Shown here in pieces: positions 53,450 through 62,231 of a stretch of 64,000 nt of DNA. A program made the translations under genes and the position numbers. Within the stretch, counting starts at the first letter, position 1; each line of letters opens with the position of its first letter. This DNA is from Microbacterium sp. MYb54 (lineage in GTDB: Bacteria; Actinomycetota; Actinomycetes; Actinomycetales; Microbacteriaceae): NCBI RefSeq assembly GCF_002979515.1, contig NZ_PCPA01000002.1:1-64000 (forward strand), in the 5' to 3' direction. Below the pieces are notes generated by a model. The model worked only from the letters and a program-made list of their open reading frames with translations, had not been told where the DNA came from and made no database searches.

Positions 53450-54514
53450 TTACTGCGACAGTATGTTCTCGCGCGTCGATGTCCGCGGGACGATCTCCCA
53501 CGTCGGCGCGCTTACTCCAGCGGGGAGTCCGGCAGCGACAGCACCGCAAGCACGTCCCTGCTCGTACATCGACTGCCGAACGGTGGATACGCCCGCCGCC
53601 TCCGCCAGCGGACCGTCATCCCACCCTGTCACAGCAACCTGGGTCGGGACGTCGAGCCCCCCCTCGCGCAGCGCATCCAGGGCGCCGAGTGCGAGCTGAT
53701 CGCTAGCGCAAAGAACGAGATCCATGGGAATTCCGTCTGCGATCGCGGTTGCCAACGCCCTCCGCGCTTCCGTACGGTCATTCCTCGATAACGCCAGAAC
53801 GTAGGTCTGACTCCACTTGAGGGCAGCGTCCTGGATCGCATCACGGAAGCCCTCGAGGCGATCGTACGTCACCGGCAATCGTGCAGCAGCCGGGTCGATT
53901 CCGTACCCGGCGCGGGCGGTACGGTCAGAATCCAGCGAAAAGCTCAGTACCAGTGGGTGGCGCACGTCATCGACCAGCCCGAGCCGAGCGATTGCGGCTG
54001 CCGCATCGCGGTCGGGGATACCCACTCGCACAAATCCTTCGTGAGCGGGGCCGCCCTGGATCGCGCAGGGCCGATGCGTACCGACTGCGGCCGCCAGACT
54101 CGGGTCGTCCGCACGTGTCGTCCAGAACACGTACCCGTCGACCGGAGCCGCGACAACTCGCTGCGCGTCTTCTGCGTCGCCGATCGTGGGGATGATAGTC
54201 AACCCCAACCCCTCCTCCGCGCACACGGAAGCGACACCCGCGAGGAAATCTGTTGCCTGCGGATCGGTGAACGCGTAGGTCAGGTGCTCGCTGAACACCA
54301 CACCAAGCGCCCCAGCGCGCCCCCTCCGGAGTGCAGTCGCCCATGGGTTCTTCCCTTGATACCCGAGCTCAGCGGCGGCAGCGAGCACACGCTCGCGCGT
54401 GGCATCCGAGACGCGACCGGGATCGTTGAACGCATATGACACGGTCATCACCGATACCCCTGCGCGGTGAGCGATATCCCGGAGCGTGGGGCGGTGACCA
54501 GCCGAAGTCGCCAT
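53450..54514 (-). CDS. LacI-family regulator of the cyclitol cluster
   Basis: 354 residues. The N-terminal helix-turn-helix is TLRDIAHRAGVSVMTVSYAFN with the hinge LGYQGKNPWATALRRGRAG. The sensor domain has LGVVFSEHLTYAF, VDGYVFWTT and LCASDQLALGALDALREGG (LacI type). It lies 20 bases after the last SDR of the operon. ATG 54514 is six bases after TAGACT without a Shine-Dalgarno, so it likely also has its own leaderless promoter. The CG-centred operators at 52133, 52221 and 62232 are its presumed targets; the inducer may be a cyclitol or disaccharide. Confidence 0.92.
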   Translation of the reverse strand: MATSAGHRPTLRDIAHRAGVSVMTVSYAFNDPGRVSDATRERVLAAAAELGYQGKNPWATALRRGRAGALGVVFSEHLTYAFTDPQATDFLAGVASVCAEEGLGLTIIPTIGDAEDAQRVVAAPVDGYVFWTTRADDPSLAAAVGTHRPCAIQGGPAHEGFVRVGIPDRDAAAAIARLGLVDDVRHPLVLSFSLDSDRTARAGYGIDPAAARLPVTYDRLEGFRDAIQDAALKWSQTYVLALSRNDRTEARRALATAIADGIPMDLVLCASDQLALGALDALREGGLDVPTQVAVTGWDDGPLAEAAGVSTVRQSMYEQGRACGAVAAGLPAGVSAPTWEIVPRTSTRENILSQ

Positions 54515-54534
54515 CACATCAGTCTAACGAACAG

Positions 54535-55323
54535 TCATCGAGCAGCGCGGATCAGCGATGCACCTCCATCAACATCGAGGAACTGGCCGGTTAGATGACG
54601 TGCCGAAGAGGACGCCAGGAACACAATTGCCTCAGCCACGTCGGCAGGAAGCTGCTCCCGAGTCGTGACCCCTTCATCATCGAATTGAACAAGCGGAACC
54701 CGGTCGGCAACGACCGAATCGAACTCAGCTCGATCGACGGCTGCCCATTGCCGCGACCAGACGAAACCAGGTCGGACTCCGTTGACACGGATCCCGCGGG
54801 GCGCCAGCAGCACCGCCAGAGTCACAGTCCAATGCTCGAGCGCCGATTTTGCGGCTCCATAGGCAGGCGAAACGATCCAAGGCATCGTGGCAGCAATCGA
54901 ACTGACATGGGTGATCGACGCGCCGTCAACGAGGCGGTCTTGTACGAGCCGAATGATGCGGTACGCAAGCCCCGCGTTCAGCTCGGTGATGTCGTCCCAT
55001 ACCGCGGGCGGTGGCCACGCGGTGTCGAGGACCGGTTGGAGCGGCGGGTTCTCCTCCCCGCCGAGCACGCTCACATAGCTGGCGATCTTCGTCGGCAGCT
55101 CGTCCTTCAATGATCGCAGGCGTTCGTCATCGCGCAGATCAGCGACGATTTGCGTGACGTTCGGATCGTCGGCACCGGTAGGTTCCGAGCGATCGACACT
55201 CCATACGTGATCGACGAGACCACGATCCAACAAGCCCGCGGCGGCGGCAGCACCGATCTGTCCACGCCCCCCGATCACGACGCCCGCGCGCCCGAGTTCA
55301 TTCTTCATCGCGTCCACCCTCAT
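54535..55323 (-). CDS. Short-chain dehydrogenase/reductase (second SDR of operon)
   Basis: 262 residues, Rossmann fold. The cofactor loop VVIGGRGQIGAAAAAGL is a variant of TGxxxGxG. Catalytic Ser near 141, Tyr155 and Lys159 lie in THVSSIAATMPWIVSPAYGAAK. The C-terminal half ends in TGQFLDVDGGASL, usual for classical SDRs. ATG 55323 overlaps the glycosyltransferase stop by four bases. It probably reduces or oxidises a ring ketone of the cyclitol, by analogy with oxidoreductases in acarbose-type pathways. Confidence 0.88.
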   Translation of the reverse strand: MRVDAMKNELGRAGVVIGGRGQIGAAAAAGLLDRGLVDHVWSVDRSEPTGADDPNVTQIVADLRDDERLRSLKDELPTKIASYVSVLGGEENPPLQPVLDTAWPPPAVWDDITELNAGLAYRIIRLVQDRLVDGASITHVSSIAATMPWIVSPAYGAAKSALEHWTVTLAVLLAPRGIRVNGVRPGFVWSRQWAAVDRAEFDSVVADRVPLVQFDDEGVTTREQLPADVAEAIVFLASSSARHLTGQFLDVDGGASLIRAAR

Positions 55324-56597
55324 TTGCGAAGCATGTCGTAGTTGCGCACGAGCCGATCGATCAGGTACCCCCTGCGCACTGAGGACTCTGCTGCAGCACC
55401 GAGTTCAGCACGCAACCCCTCGTCGGCGACCAGCTCGTTCACGGCAACGATGAACGCCTCGTCGTCGCCAGGCTCCACGAGCAGCCCATTGACGCGGTCC
55501 TTGATCTGTCGAGGTATCCCACCGGTGCGGGTCGCCACAACGGGCTTCCCCTTGAACATCGCCTCAGTGATTGTGAGGCCGAACCCCTCCTCGACGCTGC
55601 GCTGGACGACCACGTCCGCGCGGCGTTGCAGCGCGTTGACGTGGAGCGCGTTCAAGTCACGGTCTTGCGCCGATAGTGCGATGAGATGGACTCGACTGCG
55701 GATCGGTGCGGGGAGTTCGTGAAGCTGCTGCAGAGCTTCATCGAGCTGATCCACGCCCTCCGGGTCATCGAGGACCTCGGCTGGGTCGGGCCCCGCGACA
55801 ACAACATGGACTCGGGGGTCGAGGTGCTCGACGACACGCAGAACATCGCGAATCCCCTTGAGCGGATCCCACCGCGAGACTTGCAGCACAACCGGCGCAT
55901 GATCGGGAACTGGGGCGTCCTGCCAGACCCTGCCGGCAGTGCCGACTGCACCGGTCATGGAGTTCGTGCCGATCGTCTCCAAATGTGCCGCGACATCGGC
56001 AGCGTCAATCCGAACGTTTTTCGGAGCATCTGGATCGATCGCGGGGTGGACGACCAGCACCCTGGATATCTGCGCTCCCTGGAGGAACCCGGGTTCGGTG
56101 ACCAGGACCGCGTCAACGGCACGGAGGTCGTGGGCAAAGAAGTTCCAGAGCGCCTCTCTGACCTCAACCGAGCTACGGAGCGTACCGATGTGGCAGTGCC
56201 AGTACACGGGGTTACCGCGCTGCGCAGCCCATGACGCAAGCCCAAGGGTCTGCGGGTCGTGCAGCACCAGAATGTCGTCCTGACGAATCTCGGACTCAAT
56301 CAGCACCGAGACGTCCTCAAGAACGTCGCGGTATTCTTTTGCGCCATCTTCGAGGAGACTCGGATCCTCGCGGCCGTGAAAGAGGTGGTGCAGGCCCTTC
56401 GTGACGGCGAAGAACTCGTCGGAAGCGTCGATCACCATCCACCCGGTGGGATGGCCACGGAACTCGTCGTGCCGCGTGACGTTGTCCAGAATCTCAGCGA
56501 CGCCGCCGCCGCGGTCACTGGTGTTGATGTGGATCAACCGCCTCCCGACACCTGCAACTGGCTCGCGCATCCACCTGACCCCCGTGGGAGACGTCAT
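55320..56597 (-). CDS. GT4 glycosyltransferase, trehalose synthase (TreT)-like
   Basis: 425 residues, GT-B fold. The N-terminal RLIHINTSDRGGGVAEIL (21-37) and VLHDPQTLGL, VYWHCHIGTL in the middle are the signature of retaining trehalose glycosyltransferring synthase/phosphorylase (TreT/TreP). In the C-terminal domain SRWDPLKGI supplies the diphosphate-binding Arg/Lys, and EEGFGLTITEAM has the EX7E motif (Glu337/Glu345). TreT joins a nucleotide sugar to glucose as an alpha,alpha-1,1 linkage. In this operon the acceptor may be a C7-cyclitol, giving a trehalose-like pseudodisaccharide (inference). ATGA overlaps on both sides. Confidence 0.88.
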   Translation of the reverse strand: MTSPTGVRWMREPVAGVGRRLIHINTSDRGGGVAEILDNVTRHDEFRGHPTGWMVIDASDEFFAVTKGLHHLFHGREDPSLLEDGAKEYRDVLEDVSVLIESEIRQDDILVLHDPQTLGLASWAAQRGNPVYWHCHIGTLRSSVEVREALWNFFAHDLRAVDAVLVTEPGFLQGAQISRVLVVHPAIDPDAPKNVRIDAADVAAHLETIGTNSMTGAVGTAGRVWQDAPVPDHAPVVLQVSRWDPLKGIRDVLRVVEHLDPRVHVVVAGPDPAEVLDDPEGVDQLDEALQQLHELPAPIRSRVHLIALSAQDRDLNALHVNALQRRADVVVQRSVEEGFGLTITEAMFKGKPVVATRTGGIPRQIKDRVNGLLVEPGDDEAFIVAVNELVADEGLRAELGAAAESSVRRGYLIDRLVRNYDMLRK

Positions 56598-57247
56598 CGG
56601 ATGCGCGCTTCCGGGGAGAATGCCGCAATCCCGCTGACGCCCACGAGATCGAAGAAGTCTCCGATGCGGGTGAGCCCCTCGGTGGCGTCGCTCCGGTAGG
56701 CCCCAACCACGATCACCCGCGCACCTGAACGCAGCCCGGCGGTGACCCCAGGACCTGCGTCTTCGAAGACGACGCATTCGGCGGGAGGACGCCGAAGCGC
56801 CTGCGCCGCGCGGAGATACCCTTCGGGCGATGGCTTCCCGTGCACGACGTCATCGGAGGCGATCAAGACCTCAGGGATCGGCAACCCTGCGGTCGTCATC
56901 CGAACCGTTGCCACCGTCCTCGTGGCGGAGGTGACGACTGCCCATCGGTCCGCGGCCAGACCATTCAAGTACTCTCGTGCGCCGGGGAGCGCTCGGATGC
57001 CCTCTGTCTCGGTGGCTTCGGCCGCGGCGACAGCTTCAACCTCTGCATCGACATCAAGACCTGACGGGAGGAAGTGAGTAACAGTCGCTCGCGTTGGACG
57101 TCCGTGAGCGAAGGCAAGCACAGCATCTACATCGCAACTGTGACGGTACGCGAATTGGCCCCAGATCTTCTCGACAAGAGGAGTGGAGTCCAGAAGGGTC
57201 CCATCCATGTCGAAAAGCAAAGCGGGCTTGAGTTGGTCGGCGTTCAT
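56594..57247 (-). CDS. HAD-superfamily sugar phosphatase
   Basis: 217 residues. Motif I LLFDMDGTLLDST has the nucleophile Asp13 and Asp15, motif II is VVTSATRT, motif III is VVHGKPSPEGY with Lys, and motif IV is VFEDAGPGVTAG. The helical cap between I and II marks a subclass IA phosphatase like 2-deoxyglucose-6-phosphatase, glycerol phosphatase or beta-phosphoglucomutase; no mutase-specific feature is seen. It presumably removes the phosphate added by the ROK kinase from the cyclitol or the glycosylated product. Overlaps neighbours by four bases. Confidence 0.9.
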   Translation of the reverse strand: MNADQLKPALLFDMDGTLLDSTPLVEKIWGQFAYRHSCDVDAVLAFAHGRPTRATVTHFLPSGLDVDAEVEAVAAAEATETEGIRALPGAREYLNGLAADRWAVVTSATRTVATVRMTTAGLPIPEVLIASDDVVHGKPSPEGYLRAAQALRRPPAECVVFEDAGPGVTAGLRSGARVIVVGAYRSDATEGLTRIGDFFDLVGVSGIAAFSPEARIR

Positions 57248-58047
57248 TCGGCGCTCCCGTTATCGTCGATCAGGTTGGTGAGTGCGGCGAGGTCCGCGCG
57301 GATTTGCGCTTCGCCGTGGTCGCGGTGGTCGGTCTCGACGACGAAGCCGTCCACGATCCGTGTGCGAAGCAGCGCTTCGACCGCAGGCCCGAGCGGTACC
57401 CGACCGCACCCAAGCGCGATGTCGCCCGCCGGACCGCTTCGGTGATCCTTGATGTGTGCCTCGGAATGGAGGACCGGGGTCGCTTCCGCGAGATAGGCCT
57501 GCCAATCGATGCGGTGCTCGTGGAGATTGCCGATATCGAACAACACGCGCACCCCCGCGGCGTGAACGGCCTCACGAAGGGTGATGAGTTTCGCCGGTTC
57601 CAGAACGTTCTCGTGAACGACGACGAGCTCCGCGGTCGCGGCGAGTTGTGCAATGCGAACGAGAAATGCAGCAGTGGCCGTCGCGTCATGCGACGTGCGT
57701 ATCGCGCTGCGCCGGAAGGCAGGTATCAATACCGCAGGGGCGTCCAAGGCGACTGCGGCGTCGATCGCCTTCCGAGTGAGCGCACCGATTGCCATCTGGT
57801 CCTGACGATCGGCGGACGTGACACCGAGGTCGTTGAGCGCATTGACTGCCACTGCGGTGATGGCGATACCCTCGCTGTCGGCCTGACTTCTCAACTGCCG
57901 GGTCGTTGAAGGCGTGAGTTCGTATGCCCGCCTGTTCCCGCCATAGTCGATCTGCAGTCGACGCGCACCCACTCGCGCGGCGAGCGACGGGCTGTCTTGC
58001 AGGCGGCCTGGCAACCGCCACGAAACGAGACCGACTGCGGCGTTCAC
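57244..58047 (-). CDS. Sugar phosphate isomerase/epimerase (AP endonuclease 2-like TIM barrel)
   Basis: 267 residues. The TIM barrel carries metal ligands in VVVHENVLEPAKL (Glu), VLFDIGNLHEHRID (Asp/His), SEAHIKDH (His) and GFVVETDH (Glu). Close families include xylose-isomerase-like, tagatose epimerase and inosose dehydratase (IolE-like) enzymes. GTG 58047 overlaps the SDR stop (GTGA), which decides the start. In the operon it could epimerise the cyclitol (a role played by AcbO in acarbose synthesis) or dehydrate it; motifs alone do not separate these. Confidence 0.85.
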   Translation of the reverse strand: MNAAVGLVSWRLPGRLQDSPSLAARVGARRLQIDYGGNRRAYELTPSTTRQLRSQADSEGIAITAVAVNALNDLGVTSADRQDQMAIGALTRKAIDAAVALDAPAVLIPAFRRSAIRTSHDATATAAFLVRIAQLAATAELVVVHENVLEPAKLITLREAVHAAGVRVLFDIGNLHEHRIDWQAYLAEATPVLHSEAHIKDHRSGPAGDIALGCGRVPLGPAVEALLRTRIVDGFVVETDHRDHGEAQIRADLAALTNLIDDNGSAE

Positions 58048-58793
58048 AGCGCACGGCTCTGCGACGGCGGCGACTGCACCGATGCGAGTGTATGCCAGGT
58101 GCCGTCCGGTCGGACGACCAGCGCTTGACCATCGTCGGAGCTGCCCCTGGTCCGGCCAAGATGTTCGGAGACCGCCTCGAAGGCAGCGGGAGAGGCGTAG
58201 CCCGAGTAGTCGAAGTCCGTGGCGCGACGCATTCGAATGCCCGGAGAGTCGACCATTCCCTGCGGGAGGACCTCGACGATGCGTAAATGGGCGGCATCGT
58301 ATTCCTGTCGGATCGACGCAAGCATGGCTGAGGCGGCCGCCTTCACCGCAGCGTAACCGCTGCGCCCGGGTCCGGCGTTGTAGACGACCTCCGAGGACAC
58401 CCCGATGATGAGCCCAGGCGGTGCGGCGATGAGGCTCGGGACGCACGTTTGCAGCGCGAGCCACAGCGAGTGCATCATCACGTTGACCTGACTGACCCAC
58501 TCCGCGTTGGGAGTGTCGACGAGCTTCCTCCGGCTACGCCCATACACCGCCGGGGAGAAGCACAGCACGGAGATCCCATCGTCAGCAACGGCCGCGAGCG
58601 CCTGCTGTGTCCGTCGGGAATCGTTCAAGTCGACCTCGGTCCACCCAGCGTGAGTGACTTGTGGTCGCGTCCGGCTGAGCACGTGCACGTCATAGCCGGC
58701 ACTTGTAAGCCCCGTGGCAATCCCGCTGCCGACGCCCGTGGAACCACCGATGACGAGCGCTCGCTGCGCTCCGCCTGTCGAATGTACGTTCAT
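58044..58793 (-). CDS. Short-chain dehydrogenase/reductase (first SDR of operon)
   Basis: 249 residues. ALVIGGSTGVGSGIATGL is the cofactor loop; Ser near 133, Tyr147 and Lys151 in GVSSEVVYNAGPGRSGYAAVK form the catalytic triad. HVLSRTRPQ after the second strand, with Arg residues, favours NADP(H). It follows the medium-chain dehydrogenase by an ATGA overlap, giving the pathway two or three oxidoreductases. Probable role: keto-cyclitol reduction or re-oxidation during stereo-inversion. Confidence 0.88.
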   Translation of the reverse strand: MNVHSTGGAQRALVIGGSTGVGSGIATGLTSAGYDVHVLSRTRPQVTHAGWTEVDLNDSRRTQQALAAVADDGISVLCFSPAVYGRSRRKLVDTPNAEWVSQVNVMMHSLWLALQTCVPSLIAAPPGLIIGVSSEVVYNAGPGRSGYAAVKAAASAMLASIRQEYDAAHLRIVEVLPQGMVDSPGIRMRRATDFDYSGYASPAAFEAVSEHLGRTRGSSDDGQALVVRPDGTWHTLASVQSPPSQSRAL

Positions 58794-59866
58794 GCGGTGG
58801 TTCCGTCTCTGAAGTCGATGACGAGCTTGAGGATGCGGCGGCCGGCAAGTACACGCGCACCGCCGGCAGCCATGCCGTTGAGCGCACCGACCGCCTCCGT
58901 CGGAGTTGCCACGTGTGTGATGAGGTCCTTTACTTCATCGCCACGGGCGAGCAAAAGTTCCGCGGCATCACGGAAGTGCTCGTGGGAAACCCCCCGGTGT
59001 CCAGTGATCTGTACCCGCCGGGGTGCGTCTGGGACGCCCACCTCAAGGTTGAACATGTTCGGCTTGCTCGGACGCCCGCACACATTCTGTGCACGCACCC
59101 GAGCCGCGTACTGCAGGATCGGATCCGGACCAGGATCGATGCCGCCGATGATATCGATCACCGACCCGTCCCCCGCATTTTCCAACGCGATACTCACACA
59201 CGTGGCAGTGGAATCCCGCGGGGTGGCGATCACTACTCCGGTTCGCCCTCGCATCCCCCGGAGCACGTGGGCACGCGCGCGCTCGTCCTCGATGTCGAGC
59301 CGCCCGGCGAGTACGACGGCACTCGAGTCGAGGTGAAGTGAATCCAACCAGGCGACGAGACGACCGACCGCACCGTCGCCGAGCACTACCACCCGCTCGA
59401 CCTGCGCGTCCCTCAGGATCGACCAGCTGTAGATCGCGCACGCGAGAGGCTCCACGAGCACCGCAAGGACGGGGTCGAGGTTTTCAGGGAGTGGCATCAC
59501 TTGTCCCAGCTCGACCGCGTGCTCGGTGACGAGCAGATGGGAGGACCACACCCCGTCGACGGAGTGCCCCAGCAGGAACCCCGAGTCTGTCGACGAGGTC
59601 GGATTGACTGCGACTCGGTCACCTTCCGCATAGCGCCCGGCCCATCGCTGCCCCACCCCGAGAACGGTGCAGCAGGCCTCGTGTCCCAGAACAGTCGCTG
59701 CTTCCGACCGCATCCCCTTCACGATCTGGATGTCGGTCCCGCATACCCCTGCGGTCTCGATGCCCAGAAGCAGCTCGCCGGGTGCAAGCGCAGGCACAGG
59801 TCGGACGACCTCGATGAACTGGTTCCCCGGGGTTCTTTCGATCGACAGCGCTGCGGCGGGCGACAT
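58790..59866 (-). CDS. Medium-chain Zn-type alcohol dehydrogenase lacking the structural zinc site
   Basis: 358 residues. The catalytic zinc ligands are VCGTD (Cys42), GHE (His62, Glu63) and VEP (Glu139). The nucleotide loop is VVLGDGAVGRLVAWL. The usual four-Cys structural zinc lobe is replaced by VAVNPTSSTDSGFLLGHS, with no Cys. ATG 59866 shares a base with the ROK stop (TGATG). Cyclitol dehydrogenases of acarbose-like clusters (AcbL) belong to this superfamily, so oxidation or reduction of a phosphorylated C7-cyclitol is proposed. Not glutathione-type. Confidence 0.88.
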   Translation of the reverse strand: MSPAAALSIERTPGNQFIEVVRPVPALAPGELLLGIETAGVCGTDIQIVKGMRSEAATVLGHEACCTVLGVGQRWAGRYAEGDRVAVNPTSSTDSGFLLGHSVDGVWSSHLLVTEHAVELGQVMPLPENLDPVLAVLVEPLACAIYSWSILRDAQVERVVVLGDGAVGRLVAWLDSLHLDSSAVVLAGRLDIEDERARAHVLRGMRGRTGVVIATPRDSTATCVSIALENAGDGSVIDIIGGIDPGPDPILQYAARVRAQNVCGRPSKPNMFNLEVGVPDAPRRVQITGHRGVSHEHFRDAAELLLARGDEVKDLITHVATPTEAVGALNGMAAGGARVLAGRRILKLVIDFRDGTTA

Positions 59867-60945
59867 CACTGGATCCACGTCGCACGCCGAGCGTCAGCGC
59901 CGGCGAGGATCGCCGCCCCAACCAGAGGCGAGGTCTCTTGGGGAGACCGTGCAAGGACGATCACCGACTCGAGCCAAGCAGGGTGACTGCTCGACGTGTG
60001 ATAGACGCCGCGGTGTCGCATTCGCCGCAGCACGGCGCGGCGATAGTGCACCCCGATGGATTCGATAACCCCACCCGCCATCACGATGCGCTCGATATCG
60101 GGCTGGGTTGTCAGCAGGTATGTGAAGACGTCCGCGATCGGATTGACCGCTTCGCGGAGCACGCTATGAGCAAAGGGATCATCGGCGTCCAGTGCTGCCG
60201 CGAAGGTGCGCTCGAACTCCTCCGGAGACAGAACGACTGCACTCACGGCCAGAACATCTGGATCGGCGCGCATGGCGATCGCACCGGCGACCGCGCGTAT
60301 CCCCGGGCCACTCGCGAACGCCGCGACGTGGTCCGACACCCCGCACGCGCACTCCAGGTGCAGATCGTTCGTCACGGCAGGAAGATGCCCGATCTCCCCC
60401 TGCAGACCAGCTGGGTCAGTCGGCATGATCCGCGAGCTCGGGTCATCGTAGCGAGCAGCAATTCCGGAGCTGACAGTCACCACCGCGATCTTGGAGGCGT
60501 CGAGCTCGGAATGCACCGCGCGATAGGCCGCGAGCATTGCGGTGACGTCGTTCTTCACGACCCATTGAACGTTCGGGACCCGCGCGTTGAGCCGTGCACT
60601 GATGGGAACGTCCGTCGCGGAGTCCCCCCACAGCGGTGCGGATCCGTAGACCACACCACGATCATGGTCGAGTGCGGCGCCCAAGCTGATGGCAACCTTC
60701 GATCCCTTCGTAGCCGGCGCCATGCTGACGATCAAGTCGACCAGTTGGTCAATCAACTGATCCGCGGGTGTCTCAGGGTGGTTGGTCCGACTCGGCGTCC
60801 GAACCATCCTGATCGGCTCTTCGGCGGACAACGGCCAGCAAGAAGCTCGAGTCCACGTGCCGCCTATGTCAAGAACGAAACTCGCACCCTCCGAGCCTGC
60901 CTTCGTCCCGGAGGCCGGATTGATGGGCGCGAGCGGGTCAGCCAC
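59866..60945 (-). CDS. ROK-family kinase, candidate C7-cyclitol kinase
   Basis: 359 residues. ATP site SFVLDIGGTWTRAS (DIGGT 26-30). Catalytic Asp133 is in VVKNDVTAM, GEIGH is at 183-187 and VMAGGVIESIG lies late in the protein. The ROK zinc motif CxCGxxGCxE is degenerate: only CACGVSDH (199-206) remains, so zinc binding or sugar specificity may differ from glucokinases. GTG 60945 follows AAGGA and overlaps the cyclase stop by eight bases. In acarbose synthesis an AcbM kinase phosphorylates 2-epi-5-epi-valiolone at C7; the position directly after the cyclase suggests the same job. Confidence 0.85.
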   Translation of the reverse strand: MADPLAPINPASGTKAGSEGASFVLDIGGTWTRASCWPLSAEEPIRMVRTPSRTNHPETPADQLIDQLVDLIVSMAPATKGSKVAISLGAALDHDRGVVYGSAPLWGDSATDVPISARLNARVPNVQWVVKNDVTAMLAAYRAVHSELDASKIAVVTVSSGIAARYDDPSSRIMPTDPAGLQGEIGHLPAVTNDLHLECACGVSDHVAAFASGPGIRAVAGAIAMRADPDVLAVSAVVLSPEEFERTFAAALDADDPFAHSVLREAVNPIADVFTYLLTTQPDIERIVMAGGVIESIGVHYRRAVLRRMRHRGVYHTSSSHPAWLESVIVLARSPQETSPLVGAAILAGADARRATWIQ

Positions 60946-62155
60946 GAGCCAGTCCTTGCTCCATCCCGAGCGACATTTCCAGCTCGGATCCTTCCAGCGC
61001 CTGACCCATTGCGCGGGTGCTCGCCACCGCAACAGCGACCTCTTCCGACGTCAGATCATTCACGAAAGTTGCGCGGCCGATCCCCGTCAATAGTGGAACT
61101 CGCTGCAGACCATCTCGGTGCTTGATGGTGTCGTCGAGTGCCTGCTCCAGCAGATTCGCCTCGAACATTCGATTGGTCAGCGGGAGCCCCAAGCGAAAGA
61201 GCAGATTGAAAGCCCGCCGCGCCTCGAACTCGGTGAGCAGGCCACGCCGCAGAGAGAGTTCTACGCACAGCGCCATGTCGACGGCGACCGCCTCGCCATG
61301 AAGAAGCGGCGGGTCTGCGATGAGCTCAAGAGACGGACTGAATGTGTGCCCGAAGTCCACGATGCGCTCAAGGTCCGTTTCGTGCAGGTTGGGCTCGAGC
61401 TCCGAGAGCATCCCCCCGATCGCACGAGCAAGAATTTCCTCGTGCGTATCGACCGCCGTCAGTGCGTAGCTCGCATTCCGGAGCGGGTCCGCTGCGGATT
61501 CCAGCAGGCTCAGGAGCTCAGCGTCCTTGACAAGCGCGATCTTGACAATCTCGGCGAGACCGTTGCGGATGTGGCGCGGGGGCAGAGATGCAAGAAATAG
61601 CGGGTCCACCAGTGTTGCAGTCGGGGCGAAATAGGTTCCGAGCCGGTTCTTGTGCTTCCCTCGATTCACTCCCGTTTTCACACCCACACCGGCATCGACC
61701 AGACCGATGAGAGTCGTTGGTACCCGCACGTACGGCACACCACGGCGGAACAGGTTGGCAGCGAGACCGACGACGTCCATGACCACTCCACCTCCGAAGA
61801 CGACGACGGTCTCAGAGCGGCGGAGCAGGCCGGCATCTGCCATCGCATCGGCAACTGTGACGACCGATGAGAGCTCCTTGGTGTGTTCCTCAGCTGGCAC
61901 CACGATTACGGATACCGGAATCCCATGGTGTGCAAAGTATGCACGGATCAAAGACCCGTAAAGCTCTTCGACTGTGTGGTCGACTACGGCGAGGACCCTG
62001 CCTCCGCACCGCACCGCGAGGGCCCTATTGTCTGGCTCGAGGACATTTTCGACCATCTCGACGTCGTACTCGATGCGATGGTCTGCGCTCACTCGCCAGC
62101 GTGCTCGACTCGGCGATGATTCACCATCGATTTCGGACTTGAAAATCTCGACCAT
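60938..62155 (-). CDS. Sugar phosphate cyclase, 2-epi-5-epi-valiolone synthase (EEVS) type
   Basis: 405 residues, longer than typical 3-dehydroquinate synthases (about 360) and typical of EEVS. NAD loop FGGGVVMDVVGLAANLF; VPTTLIGLVDAGVGVKTGVN with Lys160; HKNRLGTYFAP with Lys169. Metal ligands are Glu202 (GLAEIVKIALVKD), His270 (VDFGHTFSP) and His286 (LLHGEAV). The distal motif HRDGLQRVPLLTGIG is one I associate with AcbC/ValA-like cyclases and not with AroB. Reaction: sedoheptulose 7-phosphate to 2-epi-5-epi-valiolone. ATG 62155 follows GAGGGGG. Heads the eight-gene operon. EVS or desmethyl-4-deoxygadusol synthase are less likely alternatives. Confidence 0.92.
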   Translation of the reverse strand: MVEIFKSEIDGESSPSRARWRVSADHRIEYDVEMVENVLEPDNRALAVRCGGRVLAVVDHTVEELYGSLIRAYFAHHGIPVSVIVVPAEEHTKELSSVVTVADAMADAGLLRRSETVVVFGGGVVMDVVGLAANLFRRGVPYVRVPTTLIGLVDAGVGVKTGVNRGKHKNRLGTYFAPTATLVDPLFLASLPPRHIRNGLAEIVKIALVKDAELLSLLESAADPLRNASYALTAVDTHEEILARAIGGMLSELEPNLHETDLERIVDFGHTFSPSLELIADPPLLHGEAVAVDMALCVELSLRRGLLTEFEARRAFNLLFRLGLPLTNRMFEANLLEQALDDTIKHRDGLQRVPLLTGIGRATFVNDLTSEEVAVAVASTRAMGQALEGSELEMSLGMEQGLARG

Positions 62156-62231
62156 TGCGTCCCCCTCGTGCGATGAGGCGCATGCGAAGTCGGTCCACAG
62201 AATGGGCTCTGACCAGCACCGCGCCCATGCG

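Noticed and set aside
60938..62155. Calling the cyclase a 3-dehydroquinate synthase (AroB)
   Set aside because: Length, HKNRLGTYFAP, VDFGHTFSP and HRDGLQRVP motifs and the context of kinase, epimerase-like and glycosyltransferase genes fit EEVS; no other shikimate gene is nearby.
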